Shown in pieces: positions 7,464-15,984 of a DNA stretch of 64,000 nucleotides; position 1 is the stretch's first letter; every line of letters begins with the position of its first letter. The position numbers and the translations under genes are program-made. This DNA comes from Chelativorans sp. (GTDB lineage: Bacteria > Pseudomonadota > Alphaproteobacteria > Rhizobiales > Rhizobiaceae), in assembly GCF_031180965.1 (NCBI RefSeq), contig NZ_JAPSLH010000002.1, positions 124,001 to 188,000 of the forward strand, read 5' to 3'. The notes beneath the pieces were generated by a model. It was not told the DNA's origin. It did no database searches and saw nothing but the letters and a program-made list of their open reading frames with translations.

Positions 7464-8564
7464 TCAGGCCGCACCCGGCTTGAGCCGCGTTCCGCCCGCA
7501 TCGAAGAGAAGGATCTGTTCCGGATCGAAGGTGAGCCAGCAAGCGGCGCCGCGCTCGACCCGTCCCTTGCCCGGCATGGTGACCGTCGTCAGGCCGACCA
7601 TTTCGGGCAGGCGGACATGGATGAGCGTCTCGCTGCCCAGATGTTCAACGAGTTCGATACTGCCGGCGACGCTCCCGTCCGCCGCCTCGCCTGAAAGGCC
7701 GACCGCGTCGGGACGGATGCCCAGCGTCAGCGCCGCGCCGGGCTCCACCGCCGCCGACAGCGCCGGCGGGAGCGGCACCTGGTCGCCGGCTCCGAGGCGG
7801 AGGACCGCCATGCCTTCCCTGCTCTCAGCCCTGACCTGGATGAAATTGATCCTAGGCTGGCCCAGAAAGCTCGCCACGAACATGTTGTCGGGGCGCTCGT
7901 AGAGATCGAGAGGCGAGCCCTGCTGTTCCACGCGACCCTTGTTCATGACCACGATGCGGTCGGCGAGCGTCATCGCCTCCACCTGGTCGTGGGTGACATA
8001 GATCATCGTCGCATCGAGCTCGGCATGGAGCCGCGCGATCTCGATGCGCATCTGCGCGCGCAGGCCTGCATCGAGGTTTGAGAGCGGCTCATCGAACAGG
8101 AAGACGCCGGGATTGCGAGTGATGGCCCGGCCGATGGCGACGCGCTGGCGCTGCCCGCCCGAGAGTGCGCGTGGCTTGCGGTCGAGCAACTCCTCGATCT
8201 GCAGCACCGCGGCGGCCTGGGCGACCTTCGCCCTCACCTCCTCCTTCGGCACACCCGACATTTTGAGGCCGAAACCCATGTTCTCGGCCACGGTCATGTG
8301 CGGGTAGAGCGCGTAGGACTGGAATACCATGGCGATACCCCGGTCGGCGGCGGGCACATCGTTCATGCGCTTGCCGCCAATCCTGAGTTCGCCTGACGTG
8401 ATCTCCTCCAGCCCCGCGATCATCCGCAGAAGGGTCGATTTCCCGCAGCCGGACGGGCCGACGAAGACGACGAATTCGCGGTCCTTGATGGAAAGCGAGA
8501 CGTCGCACACCGCCTCGACCGCCCCGAAATTCTTGCAGACCCCGCTGAGCTCGACCGATGCCAT
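7464..8564 (-). CDS. Sugar-type ABC transporter ATP-binding protein (MalK/UgpC family)
   Basis: 366 residues from the ATG at 8564. It has Walker [10 protein letters not shown] (36-44), the ABC signature [14 protein letters not shown], Walker B with [11 protein letters not shown], the switch His in [10 protein letters not shown] and a C-terminal TOBE/OB regulatory region ([12 protein letters not shown] onward), which marks the CUT1 carbohydrate class. It powers the two permeases encoded just upstream. Longer in-frame extension to 8780 is antisense to RidA and not needed. It is last in the SBP-permease-permease-RidA-ATPase operon, starting 3 bp after the RidA stop. Confidence 0.95.
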   Translation of the reverse strand: MASVELSGVCKNFGAVEAVCDVSLSIKDREFVVFVGPSGCGKSTLLRMIAGLEEITSGELRIGGKRMNDVPAADRGIAMVFQSYALYPHMTVAENMGFGLKMSGVPKEEVRAKVAQAAAVLQIEELLDRKPRALSGGQRQRVAIGRAITRNPGVFLFDEPLSNLDAGLRAQMRIEIARLHAELDATMIYVTHDQVEAMTLADRIVVMNKGRVEQQGSPLDLYERPDNMFVASFLGQPRINFIQVRAESREGMAVLRLGAGDQVPLPPALSAAVEPGAALTLGIRPDAVGLSGEAADGSVAGSIELVEHLGSETLIHVRLPEMVGLTTVTMPGKGRVERGAACWLTFDPEQILLFDAGGTRLKPGAA

Positions 8565-8566
8565 TC

Positions 8567-8986
8567 TTACTGCCCGCCCTTCACGGCCCACATTTCGATC
8601 TCGACGAGGAAGCCCGGAAGGAGAATGGCCTGCACCGCCGTTCTCACGGGGCGGGGCTCCGGCAACATCGCCTCGTAGACGGCGTTGAAGCGCTCCCAGT
8701 CGGCAAGATCGGCAAGATAGATGTTCGCCTTGAAGACGTCCGCCAGGCCGCAGCCGGCAGTGGCGAGCTGCCTCGCGCAATTGTCGAGCGTGGCGCGCGC
8801 CTGCTCCTCGATTGTGGCGCCGATCACCCGCCCTTCCATGTCCACCGCTACCTGGCCAGATATGACGACCAGCCGGCGGGCATCGATCTCCAGGACCGGC
8901 GAATAAGGCCCGGCGGTGCTGTGCTGCACCGCGCCGGCCGGCAGGCGCTTCAACGGCTGGGGGCCTTCTTCACGTTTAGCGTCCAT
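8567..8986 (-). CDS. RidA family protein (reactive intermediate deaminase)
   Basis: 139 residues of the RidA/YjgF/UK114 family. It keeps the invariant arginine in PVRTAVQA (Arg115) and the acidic residue in VEIEMWAV (Glu130) that bind and activate water for hydrolysis of enamine/imine intermediates. The active form is a cytoplasmic trimer. It is wedged between a permease (5-bp gap) and the ATPase gene (3-bp gap) of an ABC operon, which is unusual and suggests that breakdown of the imported compound yields a reactive imine. Specific substrate unknown. Confidence 0.92.
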   Translation of the reverse strand: MDAKREEGPQPLKRLPAGAVQHSTAGPYSPVLEIDARRLVVISGQVAVDMEGRVIGATIEEQARATLDNCARQLATAGCGLADVFKANIYLADLADWERFNAVYEAMLPEPRPVRTAVQAILLPGFLVEIEMWAVKGGQ

Positions 8987-8990
8987 TGGT

Positions 8991-9881
8991 TCAGCCTTTC
9001 ACCGAGCCGGCGAGCAGGCCTTCCACGACGAAGCGCCAGACCAGCACGACAAGAACGAGCGAGGGAATGATGGCGATGAAGATGCTGGTGTTGAGCAGGC
9101 TCCAGGACACGTCGGTGTTGCGCGCAAGCGCCGCCATCACCACGGATACGGGGCGCGAGCGCGCCTCGCCCGAAAGCACCAGCGAGAAGATGTATTCGGA
9201 ATAGGAAAGCATGAAGGCGAAGAGCCCCGTCGCCCCGATGGAGGGCAGCGCCAGCGGCAGGGCTATGCGGAGGAAGCCCTGCAAGCCGGTGCAGCGGTCG
9301 AGCACGGCCGCCTCGAAGAGCTCTGCCGGGATCTTCCGGAAGAAGACCGACAGGATCAGCACCGTGAAAGGCAGCGCCTGAGCGGTATGGACGAGGATGA
9401 TGCCGTAGATGGAGCCGATCAGCCCCAGCGACTGCATGAGCATGTAGATGGGCACGACCAGCGCCGTGGTTGGAACGAGCGGCGACAGGATGATGAACAT
9501 GAAGCTCGCCTTCTTGCCCGGGAAGGCATAGCGGGCGAAGACGTAGGCCGCCGGCGCGCCGAGCAATATGTTGAGCGCCATGGCGGCGAGCGCGATGCGC
9601 GTGGAGTTCCACAGGCTCTGCGGCACCTGGCGGGCGGCATCGGAGATCATGGAGCGGTTGGCGCCCTCCAGGAGATAGGAGGCAGGCAGCTCGCCCGTGA
9701 AGACATAGCGGTAGGTTTCGAAGGAAAGGCCGTGATCGAGGATGGAGATGTTCGGGTCGAGCAGGATCCGGTCCGGAACGACGCTGCCGTAGAAGGCCAG
9801 CAGCACCGGCCCGCCGGTGAACAGCAGGATGAGCCCGGCGATCAGGGCGGTGGAAAGTCGGCTTCCCCGCCGGGCCATCAC
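8991..9881 (-). CDS. Carbohydrate ABC transporter permease (MalG type)
   Basis: 296 residues with six predicted membrane helices and the cytoplasmic EAA loop (ELFEAAVLDRCTGLQGFLRI), which docks on the ATPase. It belongs to the CUT1 MalG/UgpE side of the permease pair. The N-terminus (MMARRGSRLSTALIAGLILL) has a first transmembrane helix. Its start overlaps the stop of the upstream permease by 4 bp (ATGA), so the two are translationally coupled. Confidence 0.94.
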   Translation of the reverse strand: MMARRGSRLSTALIAGLILLFTGGPVLLAFYGSVVPDRILLDPNISILDHGLSFETYRYVFTGELPASYLLEGANRSMISDAARQVPQSLWNSTRIALAAMALNILLGAPAAYVFARYAFPGKKASFMFIILSPLVPTTALVVPIYMLMQSLGLIGSIYGIILVHTAQALPFTVLILSVFFRKIPAELFEAAVLDRCTGLQGFLRIALPLALPSIGATGLFAFMLSYSEYIFSLVLSGEARSRPVSVVMAALARNTDVSWSLLNTSIFIAIIPSLVLVVLVWRFVVEGLLAGSVKG

Positions 9882-10759
9882 GGGCGCTCCTCGAAGAGGT
9901 CGGAGGGCAGCGCCCGGGTGATCAGCACGATGAGGAGCCCCGCTACCGCGACCATGACGAAGGCGAGCGCCGACCCCGCGCCGAAATCATACATGGCAAA
10001 GCTCTCACGCCAGATCTGGAACGCGAGCAGCGTGGTCGCCGTGCCCGGCCCGCCGCCCGTCATGGCATAGACGAGATCGTAGGTCGTGAAGGCTACGAGC
10101 GCGTTATAGACGATGAGCACGACCACCATCGCCTTGATCTCTGGAAAGATCACATGCCAGAAGCGCTTCCAGCCGCTGCGGCAGTCGATCGTTGCCGCCT
10201 CGAGCGTCTCGGCATTGATGGCCGCGAGCGCCGCCATGGTTAGCACCACAGCGAAGGGGATCTGCGTCCAGATATGGGCAACGAGGACGCAGGCGAAGGC
10301 GAGCGTCGGCGTGTTGAGCCATTGGATGGGAGCGTTTATGGCGCCCGCCCATTCGAGCAAGCCGTTGATGATTCCAAAGCTCGGGTGGAAAACCCAGATC
10401 CAGAGCACCGCGCTTATGGCGCCAGGGAGCACCCATGGCAGGAGCACCACCGATCGCACGATCATGGAGCCGGCGAACCGCCGCTGCAGGAACAGCGCGA
10501 CGGAAACGCCGAGGATCACCACCAGAGGCGCGGCCAAAGCCATGAACACGACCGAATTCAAGAAGGCGGTCCTGAAATAGCCGGAGGAAAGCACGCGCTT
10601 GTAGTTGTCGAGGCCGACAAAGGGCTCGCCGGGAAACAGCAGCATCACGCCATGCAGGCTGGTCCAGAAGGCATAGGCGACCGGATAGACGATGAACGCC
10701 GCGACCGGAAGGAGCGCGGGCAGCAGCCACAGCAGCGGATAGCGTCTGATCGTCCACAT
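9878..10759 (-). CDS. Sugar ABC transporter permease (MalF/UgpA type)
   Basis: 293 residues from the ATG at 10759, with six membrane helices (first at YPLLWLLPALLPVAAFIVYP) and an EAA loop (ETLEAATIDCRSGWKRFWHV). It pairs with the 8991-9881 permease. A longer frame reaching 11035 runs antisense into the binding-protein gene and was rejected. A GC-rich hairpin (10803-10822) separates it from the binding-protein gene, consistent with lower expression of the membrane parts. Confidence 0.93.
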   Translation of the reverse strand: MWTIRRYPLLWLLPALLPVAAFIVYPVAYAFWTSLHGVMLLFPGEPFVGLDNYKRVLSSGYFRTAFLNSVVFMALAAPLVVILGVSVALFLQRRFAGSMIVRSVVLLPWVLPGAISAVLWIWVFHPSFGIINGLLEWAGAINAPIQWLNTPTLAFACVLVAHIWTQIPFAVVLTMAALAAINAETLEAATIDCRSGWKRFWHVIFPEIKAMVVVLIVYNALVAFTTYDLVYAMTGGGPGTATTLLAFQIWRESFAMYDFGAGSALAFVMVAVAGLLIVLITRALPSDLFEERP

Positions 10760-10802
10760 GGAGGCGTGACGTCCTGAGAGGTGGAGACGAAGAGGGAGGT
10801 GA

Positions 10803-10822
10803 GGCGGATCGCGCGCGCCGCC
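10803..10822 (-). promoter_or_regulatory. GC-rich hairpin between binding protein and permease genes
   Basis: GGCGG-atcgcgcgcg-CCGCC, 15 bp after the binding-protein stop. The stem is short (5 bp) with a GC-only loop region that can extend pairing. It is the weakest of seven such hairpins placed after binding-protein genes in this window. Confidence 0.4.
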
Positions 10823-10836
10823 CCACCCATGCCGGC

Positions 10837-12117
10837 CTAGCGGCTGGCGAATTGCTCGCGCAGCATGTTCCAGCGCTCCGCGCCGTCGCGCATTGCCTGT
10901 TCGACGGGGATCTCGCCGACAATGGCGCTGGCGAGGAGCGGCCGGAAATAGGCCGACCAGACGGCGGTCCACTCGGTCCAGGTGCCGGGCCTCGCATTCT
11001 CGATCTGCTTGGCGAGCACATCCATGTCGACCCACTTGCCCCAGGCCTCCTTCACTTCCGGATCCTGGAGAAGCGGCAACTGGCCGAAGCCGAGCCCATT
11101 CTCCACCGCCCAGCGCTTGGCCACGTCATAGGGTTGCCCGGCCATGAAGTTGATGAACTTCCAGGCGGCCTCGGCCCTCTGCGGATCCTGCGCGGTGGTG
11201 GCGGTGACGGCATAGAACTTGGCGAAGCCGAGGGTCGAATGCGCCTCGCCCGGCATCGGCGCCAGCGCGAACTGCCCGGCAAGCGGCTGCTCCCCTGCAT
11301 TGTTCATTGCGGCGAGCACGTAGTTGTAGACGATGGTGAAGGCATGCTTGCCCGTGTTCATCGTCGTGATGATGTTGGATTCGTGGTTTTCCGGCTGCAC
11401 CAGTTCCTTCTCGAAGGCCTCGCGCAGCCATTCCAGATGCTTGTAGGCCGCATTGTCGGGCTGGTCGAAGACGGCGTTCAGGTCCTTGTCGAAGAGCTCG
11501 CCGCCGCGCCCATAGACCTGCGCCACGAAGGCGTCGAAGAAATTCGGCAATTCCTGATTGTACTCATAGACGATGGGCCGGTCGATGCCCGCCGCCTTCA
11601 GCTTCTCCGACGCCGCCATCACGTCTTCCCAGCTCTGCGGCACCGCGATGCCGTGCTCATCGAGAAGATTCTTGTTGTAGAGGAAGGAGATCGTGTCGGC
11701 GTAATAGGGTAGGCCGTAGACCTTCTCCCCATAGGTCACGTCGGAGAGCGCAAAGCCAGCCATCTCTTTGGTCAGCGTGTCGATCATGCCTTCCGGCGCG
11801 ATCTCCTCCAGCGGCGCCAGCCAGCCGGCCGAGGCCCAGGCGGGCAACCAATCCTGACCGCCATAGAGCACGTCGGTCTGCGTGCCGCCGCGGAAACGCA
11901 GCACCAGGCTGTCCTGATAGTCCGGCCAGGTATAGTCGGTCACGTTGACCTTGATGCCGGGATTGGCCTCCTCGAACTTCTTCACATTGTCCTGGATCGT
12001 GTCGAGCGCATAGTTCCAGACGACGAATTCCAGCGTGATATCCTGCGCGAATGCCGGCTGCGCGGCCCAAGCCGCGCCAAGGAGCGCGGTGGCTGCGGCG
12101 AATTTCTTCAGTGACAT
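10837..12117 (-). CDS. ABC transporter extracellular solute-binding protein (family 1)
   Basis: 426 residues with a Sec signal peptide (cleavage near AQPAFAQ, about residue 24). The mature protein begins DITLEFVVWNYALDTIQDNV, typical of family 1 sugar-binding proteins of CUT1 importers. Periplasmic; binds the substrate and delivers it to the two permeases. First gene of the operon 12117-7464, with a good -35/-10 pair upstream (12196-12225). The linked creatininase-family, RidA and Gfo/Idh genes suggest a nitrogen-containing or derivatised sugar, but the ligand cannot be read. Confidence 0.93.
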   Translation of the reverse strand: MSLKKFAAATALLGAAWAAQPAFAQDITLEFVVWNYALDTIQDNVKKFEEANPGIKVNVTDYTWPDYQDSLVLRFRGGTQTDVLYGGQDWLPAWASAGWLAPLEEIAPEGMIDTLTKEMAGFALSDVTYGEKVYGLPYYADTISFLYNKNLLDEHGIAVPQSWEDVMAASEKLKAAGIDRPIVYEYNQELPNFFDAFVAQVYGRGGELFDKDLNAVFDQPDNAAYKHLEWLREAFEKELVQPENHESNIITTMNTGKHAFTIVYNYVLAAMNNAGEQPLAGQFALAPMPGEAHSTLGFAKFYAVTATTAQDPQRAEAAWKFINFMAGQPYDVAKRWAVENGLGFGQLPLLQDPEVKEAWGKWVDMDVLAKQIENARPGTWTEWTAVWSAYFRPLLASAIVGEIPVEQAMRDGAERWNMLREQFASR

Positions 12118-12194
12118 GGATCTCCCTCCTTTGGCTCACCCTCGGCGGCACGTCCGGCTGCGGCAGAGGTCGTTGACACCGCGTCCGGAGACTG

Positions 12195-12225
12195 CACTAT
12201 AGTGACCATTCTAAATCAATTGCAA
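12195..12225 (-). promoter_or_regulatory. Promoter of the ABC operon with palindrome over the -10
   Basis: On the reverse strand TTGCAA (12225-12220), an 18-base spacer and TATAGT (12201-12196) form a plausible sigma-70 promoter. The -10 lies inside the perfect palindrome CACTATAGTG (12195-12204), a position where a bound repressor would block transcription. The GntR gene at 14271 is the nearest regulator. Confidence 0.5.
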
Positions 12226-12404
12226 CCGTTATGGAGTACTAGGAGGTTGGAACGGCTGTCCGGATTGGCACCACTTCCTATACGTGCAAGGGTGCGGCGA
12301 TGTTCAGGGGCAAAAGTCAATCAGATCGCTCGCGTTCACTCATACGGGTGAAACAGCTCGGCGGCGGATGAAAGAAAACGTCCTATGGGTACGGAGAGCC
12401 TGGC

Positions 12405-13190
12405 ATGCGCTTTGAAGACCTAACCTCGCCCGAAATCGGTGCCCTCGACCGGGACAAGACCGTGCTCCTCCTGCCGATCGGCTCCGTGGAGCAGCACGGA
12501 AATCACATGCCGCTCGGTACCGACACGATGCTGGCCGAGGGCTTGTGCCTTGCCGCGGCTGAGCAGCTTGCGCCGAATATCCTGGTGCTCCCGTCTCCCT
12601 GGTACGGCTATTCCCCGCACCACATGCGCTTCCCCGGAAGCATCACGCTGAGGCCGGATACGCTGCGCGCCCTTGTCGCGGATATAGTCGGCAGCCTGGT
12701 TCGCCACGGCTTCCGCCGCATCGTCATCGTCAACGGCCATGGCGGCAACGCCAATCTCGTGGGCGTAATGGCGACCTCGCTCGGCGAGGATTACTACGGA
12801 AAAGCCCGCATTGCCGGCCTCACCTATTTCCACCTTGCGGCCGCCGAGATCGCGCAACTGCGCAAGTCGGAGAAAGGCGGCACCGGCCATGCTTGCGAAT
12901 TCGAGACGGCGATGATGCAGCATCTGCGGCCCGGTCTCGTCCGGCTCGACCGGGCAGCTTCCATCTACCCCGAAACGGGCACGCCCTATCTTTCGACCGA
13001 CCTCGTCGAGGGCAGCCGCGTCAGCACATATCTCGATTTCGCCGACCTGTCTCCCACCGGCACCTTCGGCGACCCAAGCCTCGCCAGCCCGGAGCAGGGC
13101 GAACGGTTCTTCGCCGCCTGCACGGATGTGCTGGTGCGGTTCCTTGAGGATTTTGCCAGATGGCCGGTCGCGGGGGGCAGCAAGATATGA
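12405..13190 (+). CDS. Creatininase family protein
   Basis: 261 residues of the creatininase superfamily of metal-dependent amidohydrolases (creatinine amidohydrolase, formamide hydrolases such as ArfB, MftE). Conserved metal-site motifs are visible: EQHG (29-32), LGTD (37-40), VNGHGGN (109-115) and GHACEFET (161-168). It should hydrolyse a cyclic amide or formamide-like bond, or act on an unknown carbohydrate amide. It is divergent from the ABC operon, and its stop overlaps the next start by ATGA (13187-13190). Confidence 0.92.
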   Translation: MRFEDLTSPEIGALDRDKTVLLLPIGSVEQHGNHMPLGTDTMLAEGLCLAAAEQLAPNILVLPSPWYGYSPHHMRFPGSITLRPDTLRALVADIVGSLVRHGFRRIVIVNGHGGNANLVGVMATSLGEDYYGKARIAGLTYFHLAAAEIAQLRKSEKGGTGHACEFETAMMQHLRPGLVRLDRAASIYPETGTPYLSTDLVEGSRVSTYLDFADLSPTGTFGDPSLASPEQGERFFAACTDVLVRFLEDFARWPVAGGSKI

Positions 13191-14185
13191 AGCAGCTGAG
13201 GGTTGGGGTCATCGGTCTTGGCTATTTCGGGACGCGCCATGCCCGCATCTATGCGCAGCATGCGGCGGCCGAGCTCGTCGCCGTCTGCGACAGGAACGCC
13301 GATGCGGCCAGCGCGGTTGCGAAGGCCACCGGGGCCGAGTCCTGCACGGACATGACGGCGCTCCTCGCCCGCCCCGACATCGAGGCGGTCAGCATATGCC
13401 TGCCCGACCGGCTTCACGAGGAAGCCGCGATCGCCGCCGCCCGCGCCGGCAAAGCCATCCTGCTCGAGAAGCCGATGGCCCATGATGCGCCTACGGCGCG
13501 CCGCATCGCGGCGGCTATCGAAGAATGCGGCGCAAGGCTGATGGTCGGCCACATCCTGCGTTTCGATCCGCGCTATGTGCAGGTCTACGAAGCGGCCGCG
13601 CCCGAGCGGCTCGGCCAGCCCATCCATCTGCGCGCCAAGCGCAACGGCATCCGCTCCACCGCCCGGCGGCTGGGGCCGGCAAGCTCTATCCTCTTCTATA
13701 TGGGCGTGCATGACGTGGACGCGATGCAGTGGATCGCCAGGTCGAGGATTTCCCGCGTCTACGCGCAGAAGCGCGAGGTGCTCGGAACCGGCAACGAGGA
13801 CGCGCTCTATGCGGTGGTGAATTTCGAGAATGGCGCCATCGGCAGCATCGACTACAGCTGGGCCTGGCCGGACGGGCTGATGAACGGCTACCGCGCGGCG
13901 CTGGAAATCGTCGGCACCAGGGCCGCGGCCTATCTCGACTGCACGGATCAGGGTTTTTATACGGTGCTCGACAGCGGCACGACCGGCGGCGACACGCATC
14001 TGTGGCCGGAGATCAATGGCCGCATCACCGGCGACCTTGCCGACGAGCTCGACCATTTCGTCACGGCCACCCGCGCCGGCACGCCCTATCTCCAGCCCTG
14101 GCGGGAAGCTTTTGACGCCATTCCCGTGCTTGATGCGCTTGCCTTGTCCGCCCGCACGGGCCAGCCGGTGGAGGTCGAGCGCTGA
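13187..14185 (+). CDS. Gfo/Idh/MocA family NAD(P)-dependent oxidoreductase
   Basis: 332 residues from the ATG that overlaps the creatininase-family stop. It has the Rossmann motif GLGYFG (10-15), the AVCDRN strand end that usually selects NAD(P), and the family EKP motif (ILLEKPMA) with the catalytic Lys. A C-terminal alpha/beta sugar-binding domain follows (GVHDVDAMQWI holds the conserved Asp/His region). These enzymes oxidise sugar or inositol carbons. A frame extension back to 13160 lies inside the upstream gene and was rejected. Probably an operon with 12405-13190. Confidence 0.93.
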   Translation: MKQLRVGVIGLGYFGTRHARIYAQHAAAELVAVCDRNADAASAVAKATGAESCTDMTALLARPDIEAVSICLPDRLHEEAAIAAARAGKAILLEKPMAHDAPTARRIAAAIEECGARLMVGHILRFDPRYVQVYEAAAPERLGQPIHLRAKRNGIRSTARRLGPASSILFYMGVHDVDAMQWIARSRISRVYAQKREVLGTGNEDALYAVVNFENGAIGSIDYSWAWPDGLMNGYRAALEIVGTRAAAYLDCTDQGFYTVLDSGTTGGDTHLWPEINGRITGDLADELDHFVTATRAGTPYLQPWREAFDAIPVLDALALSARTGQPVEVER

Positions 14186-14270
14186 ACAGCCAGGATTGCT
14201 CCGGAATGGTTGACTTCCCGCACAAGACAGGGTTTCTCAGCCGCATCCTCGTGCCCACGCCAATCGAATC

Positions 14271-15008
14271 ATGAACACCGCCGCCCGTCCCCTCGAACTC
14301 AATGTGGTGACTTCCAACGAGAGGGCCACCCCCTCGCTGGTCTACCGGGCGCTGCTCCGGTCCATCCGCGAGGGCATCATGGTGCCGGGTTCGAAGCTGC
14401 CCAACGAGCGCGAGCTTGCAAGCCAGCTGAACACCAGCCGCACGGCGGTGCGCACCGCGCTTGCCATCATGGAGCGCGAGGGTCTGGTTACGCGGCGCGT
14501 CGGCGCCGGCACCTTCCTCACCGAGGACGCCGACCACGTCTTCGAGCGCATGGACCAGACCGACGCTGACGACCACGACAGCGTGCCCTCCTTCATCGAG
14601 ATCGTCGAGGGGCGGCTGCTCTTCGAGCCCGCCATGATGCAGCTGGTGGTGAGCCGCGCGGAGGAGAACGACATCGCCGCCATGCGGCAGATTTTGAAGA
14701 ACATCCTGGACGCGCCGACCTGGCGCGACTTCAAGGAAAGCATCTATGGACTGCACGAGCAGATGTTTTCCGCCACCAAGAACCGCTTCCTGATGCAGAT
14801 CATGGAGAGCATCTTGGCCGACCGCCGCGCCGTCGCCTTCGACGGGCGCGAGACCGACAAGCCCGCCCCGCAGCCCGTGCGCACCCAGACCCACAAGGAC
14901 CTCTCGGCCATTGTCGAGGCTATCGCCGCGCGCGACGGCAAGCTCGCCGAAAGCCTGCTGTCCGACCACCTGATGCGCACCCTGGCCACCATCAACATAT
15001 GGCAGTAG
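14271..15008 (+). CDS. GntR family regulator (FadR/FCD subfamily)
   Basis: 245 residues. A winged helix-turn-helix at about 22-90 (SLVYRALLRSIREGIMVPGS, then ELASQLNTSRTAVRTALAIM) is followed by an all-helical FCD ligand domain (EIVEGRLLFEPAMMQLVV to the C-terminus) with His residues (ESIYGLHEQMF, SDHLMRTLA) that usually ligate a metal. Such proteins sense small carboxylates or sugar acids. It lies 85 bp after the Gfo/Idh gene, so it likely controls this locus and the divergent ABC operon. No strong ribosome site is visible. Confidence 0.92.
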   Translation: MNTAARPLELNVVTSNERATPSLVYRALLRSIREGIMVPGSKLPNERELASQLNTSRTAVRTALAIMEREGLVTRRVGAGTFLTEDADHVFERMDQTDADDHDSVPSFIEIVEGRLLFEPAMMQLVVSRAEENDIAAMRQILKNILDAPTWRDFKESIYGLHEQMFSATKNRFLMQIMESILADRRAVAFDGRETDKPAPQPVRTQTHKDLSAIVEAIAARDGKLAESLLSDHLMRTLATINIWQ

Positions 15009-15115
15009 GAAGCCGAACGCCGCTGCCGTGCCTTCCTCGACCGGTGAGCGCGACGCCTGACCACGCACGGTCGCGGCTCACCTGGAAGGACCTCCGCCTC
15101 TTCCGCGCGGCTAAT

Positions 15116-15125
15116 TAACATGTTA
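15116..15125. promoter_or_regulatory. 10-bp palindrome in an intergenic region
   Basis: TAACATGTTA within an AT-rich island (taattaacatgttacg) between the GntR gene and the SDR gene, 131 bp before the SDR ATG. Candidate operator only. Confidence 0.3.
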
Positions 15126-15255
15126 CGCGACGTCCAGCCGGCAACACCGTCGTCCCGCGGCGTGCGGCGATCGAGGTGCGGCTGCCGATAGGACGCCAGC
15201 AAGAGGCAGAATGGTCAAGGCGCTCGGGGGCGCCGCCATCACTGAGGAGACAGGA

Positions 15256-15984
15256 ATGGAATCGATCAGGGGCAAGGTGGCCATCGTCACGGGCGCCAGC
15301 AGCGGCATCGGACTCGGCATCGCGAGGGAACTGGCGCGCGACGGCGCCGTCACCGTCCTGGCAGCGCGCAGCGCCGACAAGCTGGTCGCCATCGTCGAGG
15401 AAATCGGCCGCGAGGGCGGAACGGCCTTCGCCGTGCCCACCGATGTGACGATCGAGGCCGACGTGCTGAACCTTTTCCGCGAGACGGAACGGCGCGCCGG
15501 CCCGGTCGATATCCTCGTCAACAATGCCGGGATCGCTGACGCCACGCCGACCGATGCGCTGGAGCTGGAGCGCTGGCGGGAAGTGCTCGACACGAACCTG
15601 ACCTCGGCCTTCCTGTGCAGCCGTGAGGCCATTCGCGTCATGAAGCGGAACGGCGGCGGGCGCATCATCAATATCGGCTCCTTGTCGGCGAAATCCCCCC
15701 GCCCACACTCGGTCGCCTATACGGCCAGCAAATTCGCCCTCGAGGGGCTCACGCGCTCCATGGCGCTCGACGGCCGGGAGCACAACATCACCGCCTGCGC
15801 CGTGCATCCCGGCGCCACGGTGAGTTCGCTCGTCCCCGGCGTCACGGACAGGCTGGAGACCGACCGGATCGAGCCAGCCGATCTCGGGCGCCTCGTCGTG
15901 CTGATGGCGAGCCTGCCCTCCGACATCGCGGTGCTCGACACGACGATCCTCCCCGTCCGCGTTCCTTTCCTCGGGCGCGGCTAG
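15256..15984 (+). CDS. SDR family oxidoreductase
   Basis: 242 residues of the classical short-chain dehydrogenase family: cofactor motif TGASSGIG (12-19), NNAG (89-92), and catalytic Ser142, Tyr155, Lys159 in GSLSAK and YTASK. The ATG at 15256 is chosen over the in-frame one at 15211 because a GAGGAG ribosome site lies 7 bases upstream and the Rossmann fold begins a few residues in. It reduces or oxidises a keto/hydroxy substrate with NAD(P). The gene converges with the FAD oxidase; their stops overlap by 4 bp. Confidence 0.92.
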   Translation: MESIRGKVAIVTGASSGIGLGIARELARDGAVTVLAARSADKLVAIVEEIGREGGTAFAVPTDVTIEADVLNLFRETERRAGPVDILVNNAGIADATPTDALELERWREVLDTNLTSAFLCSREAIRVMKRNGGGRIINIGSLSAKSPRPHSVAYTASKFALEGLTRSMALDGREHNITACAVHPGATVSSLVPGVTDRLETDRIEPADLGRLVVLMASLPSDIAVLDTTILPVRVPFLGRG

